Shown piece after piece: positions 5,952 through 6,098 of a stretch of 6,098 bases of DNA. Position 1 is the stretch's first letter, and each line of letters starts with the position of its first letter. The stretch comes from an uncultured Flavobacteriaceae bacterium (lineage in GTDB: Bacteria; Bacteroidota; Bacteroidia; Flavobacteriales; Flavobacteriaceae). The notes beneath the pieces are model-generated. The model saw only the letters and a program-made list of their open reading frames with translations. It was not told the origin of the DNA and ran no database searches. The position numbers and the translations under genes are program-made. The DNA is taken from contig CALIIP010000007.1 in NCBI GenBank assembly GCA_938018045.1, positions 1-6,098 of the forward strand. Direction: 5' to 3'.

Positions 5952-6071
5952 TTTGTAACTCTTTAAGTTTACAAAACAATATATTTGTAAACATATACAT
6001 TTACAAATATATAAAAAAGTAATCATATGTGTTTACAAAAAATAAAAAAAGTAAACAACTAAGTTTACTTT
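5952..6071 (-). promoter_or_regulatory. Phased operator array: four 24-base inverted repeats at 32-base period
   Basis: Sites at 5952-5975, 5984-6007, 6016-6039 and 6048-6071 each have two 9-base arms around a 6-base spacer, and the sites are separated by exactly 8 bases. Arms in order: TTTGTAACT/GTTTACAAA, TTTGTAAAC/ATTTACAAA, AAAGTAATC/GTTTACAAA, AAAGTAAAC/GTTTACTTT. All share the core GTAA...TTAC. The period of 32 is close to three helical turns, so all sites face the same side. The array begins 1 base from the HTH start codon and covers the presumed promoter. It is most simply read as binding sites for the HTH protein. Confidence 0.75.
6004..6038 (-). promoter_or_regulatory. Candidate promoter of the HTH-Fic operon
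   Basis: On the minus strand TATATTTG (6011-6004) matches the Bacteroidota -7 box TAnnTTTG. A TTG (6038-6036) lies 24 bases upstream, slightly farther than usual. Transcription would start near 5997, leaving a leader of about 47 bases. The -7 box overlaps the second operator-like site, so bound protein would block it. Confidence 0.45.
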
Positions 6072-6090
6072 GAGTTATTCTTCAAATGAA

Positions 6091-6098
6091 TGCCAACG
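6091..6098 (-). repeat. Start of a further cassette-boundary element, cut by window edge
   Basis: TGCCAACG at the extreme right edge is identical to the first eight bases of the 4770-4901 element and lies where the next boundary would be expected, just beyond the operon's regulatory region. Eight bases is short, so the call rests on position as much as on sequence. Confidence 0.45.

Larger units (their letters stand above)
3702..6098 (-). mobile_element. Gene-cassette-like array: three minus-strand units separated by related palindromic elements
   Basis: Units 3735-4211, 4284-4769 and 4902-6090 each carry one gene or operon, all on the minus strand, bounded by elements with TGCC...GGCA-type ends. 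The half element at 3702-3734 and the right half of 4770-4901 share AATTAATTATA followed by an ACG-like stretch and a GTT..GGCA end, although the genes between them are unrelated. Small unrelated proteins, one orientation, stop codons abutting the spacer and a toxin-antitoxin-like unit are all typical of integron cassettes. The ends do not fit the attC core exactly and no integrase is visible, so 'cassette-like' is the limit of the claim. If integron rules apply, the integrase and attI would lie to the right of this window. Confidence 0.55.

Noticed and set aside
5952..6071. Short regular repeats suggesting a CRISPR array
   Set aside because: The unit is an inverted repeat of 24 bases with only 8-base gaps and variable arms. 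There are no spacer-sized unique segments and no cas genes, so operator sites explain it better.
5952..6071. Iterons of a plasmid replication origin
   Set aside because: No replication initiator gene is adjacent, and the array sits in a promoter region of an HTH gene with a plausible -7 box. It cannot be fully excluded, but nothing else supports it.

Overview
This looks like AT-rich chromosomal DNA from a member of the Bacteroidota, most likely Flavobacteriaceae. The support is a Bacteroidota-type alpha-2-macroglobulin protein, an Mpl ligase of the form usual in that phylum, a promoter of the Bacteroidota type (TTG-N19-TAnnTTTG) before mpl, few Shine-Dalgarno sequences, and a dispersed-repeat type palindrome. 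No species can be named from the sequence alone.

Left part (1-3600) appears to be core genome. A large secreted alpha-2-macroglobulin family protein runs on the minus strand and is cut by the left window edge; only its first 642 residues are visible. It is divergent from mpl on the plus strand, which recycles murein tripeptide onto UDP-MurNAc. Both are cell-envelope genes. The 318-base gap between them holds a clear mpl promoter, a weaker candidate promoter for the macroglobulin gene, and a 70-base compound palindrome resembling dispersed intergenic repeats.

Right part (about 3700-6098) has a different organisation. Three gene units, all on the minus strand and convergent with mpl, are separated by related palindromic elements ending in TGCCAAC/GTTGGCA-like sequence: a half element at 3702-3734, complete ones at 4212-4283 and 4770-4901, and the first 8 bases of another at 6091-6098. 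Stop codons lie inside or directly against the element in two of the three units. This is the layout of a gene-cassette array resembling an integron cassette array, although the ends do not match the canonical attC core exactly and no integrase is in the window. The cargo is a membrane-anchored protein with a GspG-like C-terminal domain, a small three-helix DUF2834-type membrane protein, and a two-gene operon matching the 'mobile mystery protein' A/B pair (an Xre-like HTH protein and a Fic-domain protein, overlapping by 10 bases).

The most striking non-coding signal is upstream of the HTH gene. Four 24-base inverted-repeat sites (TTTGTAAAC-N6-GTTTACAAA type) recur at an exact 32-base period from 5952 to 6071, with one overlapping a candidate -7 box. 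This looks like a phased operator array through which the HTH protein could repress its own operon and so control the Fic protein.
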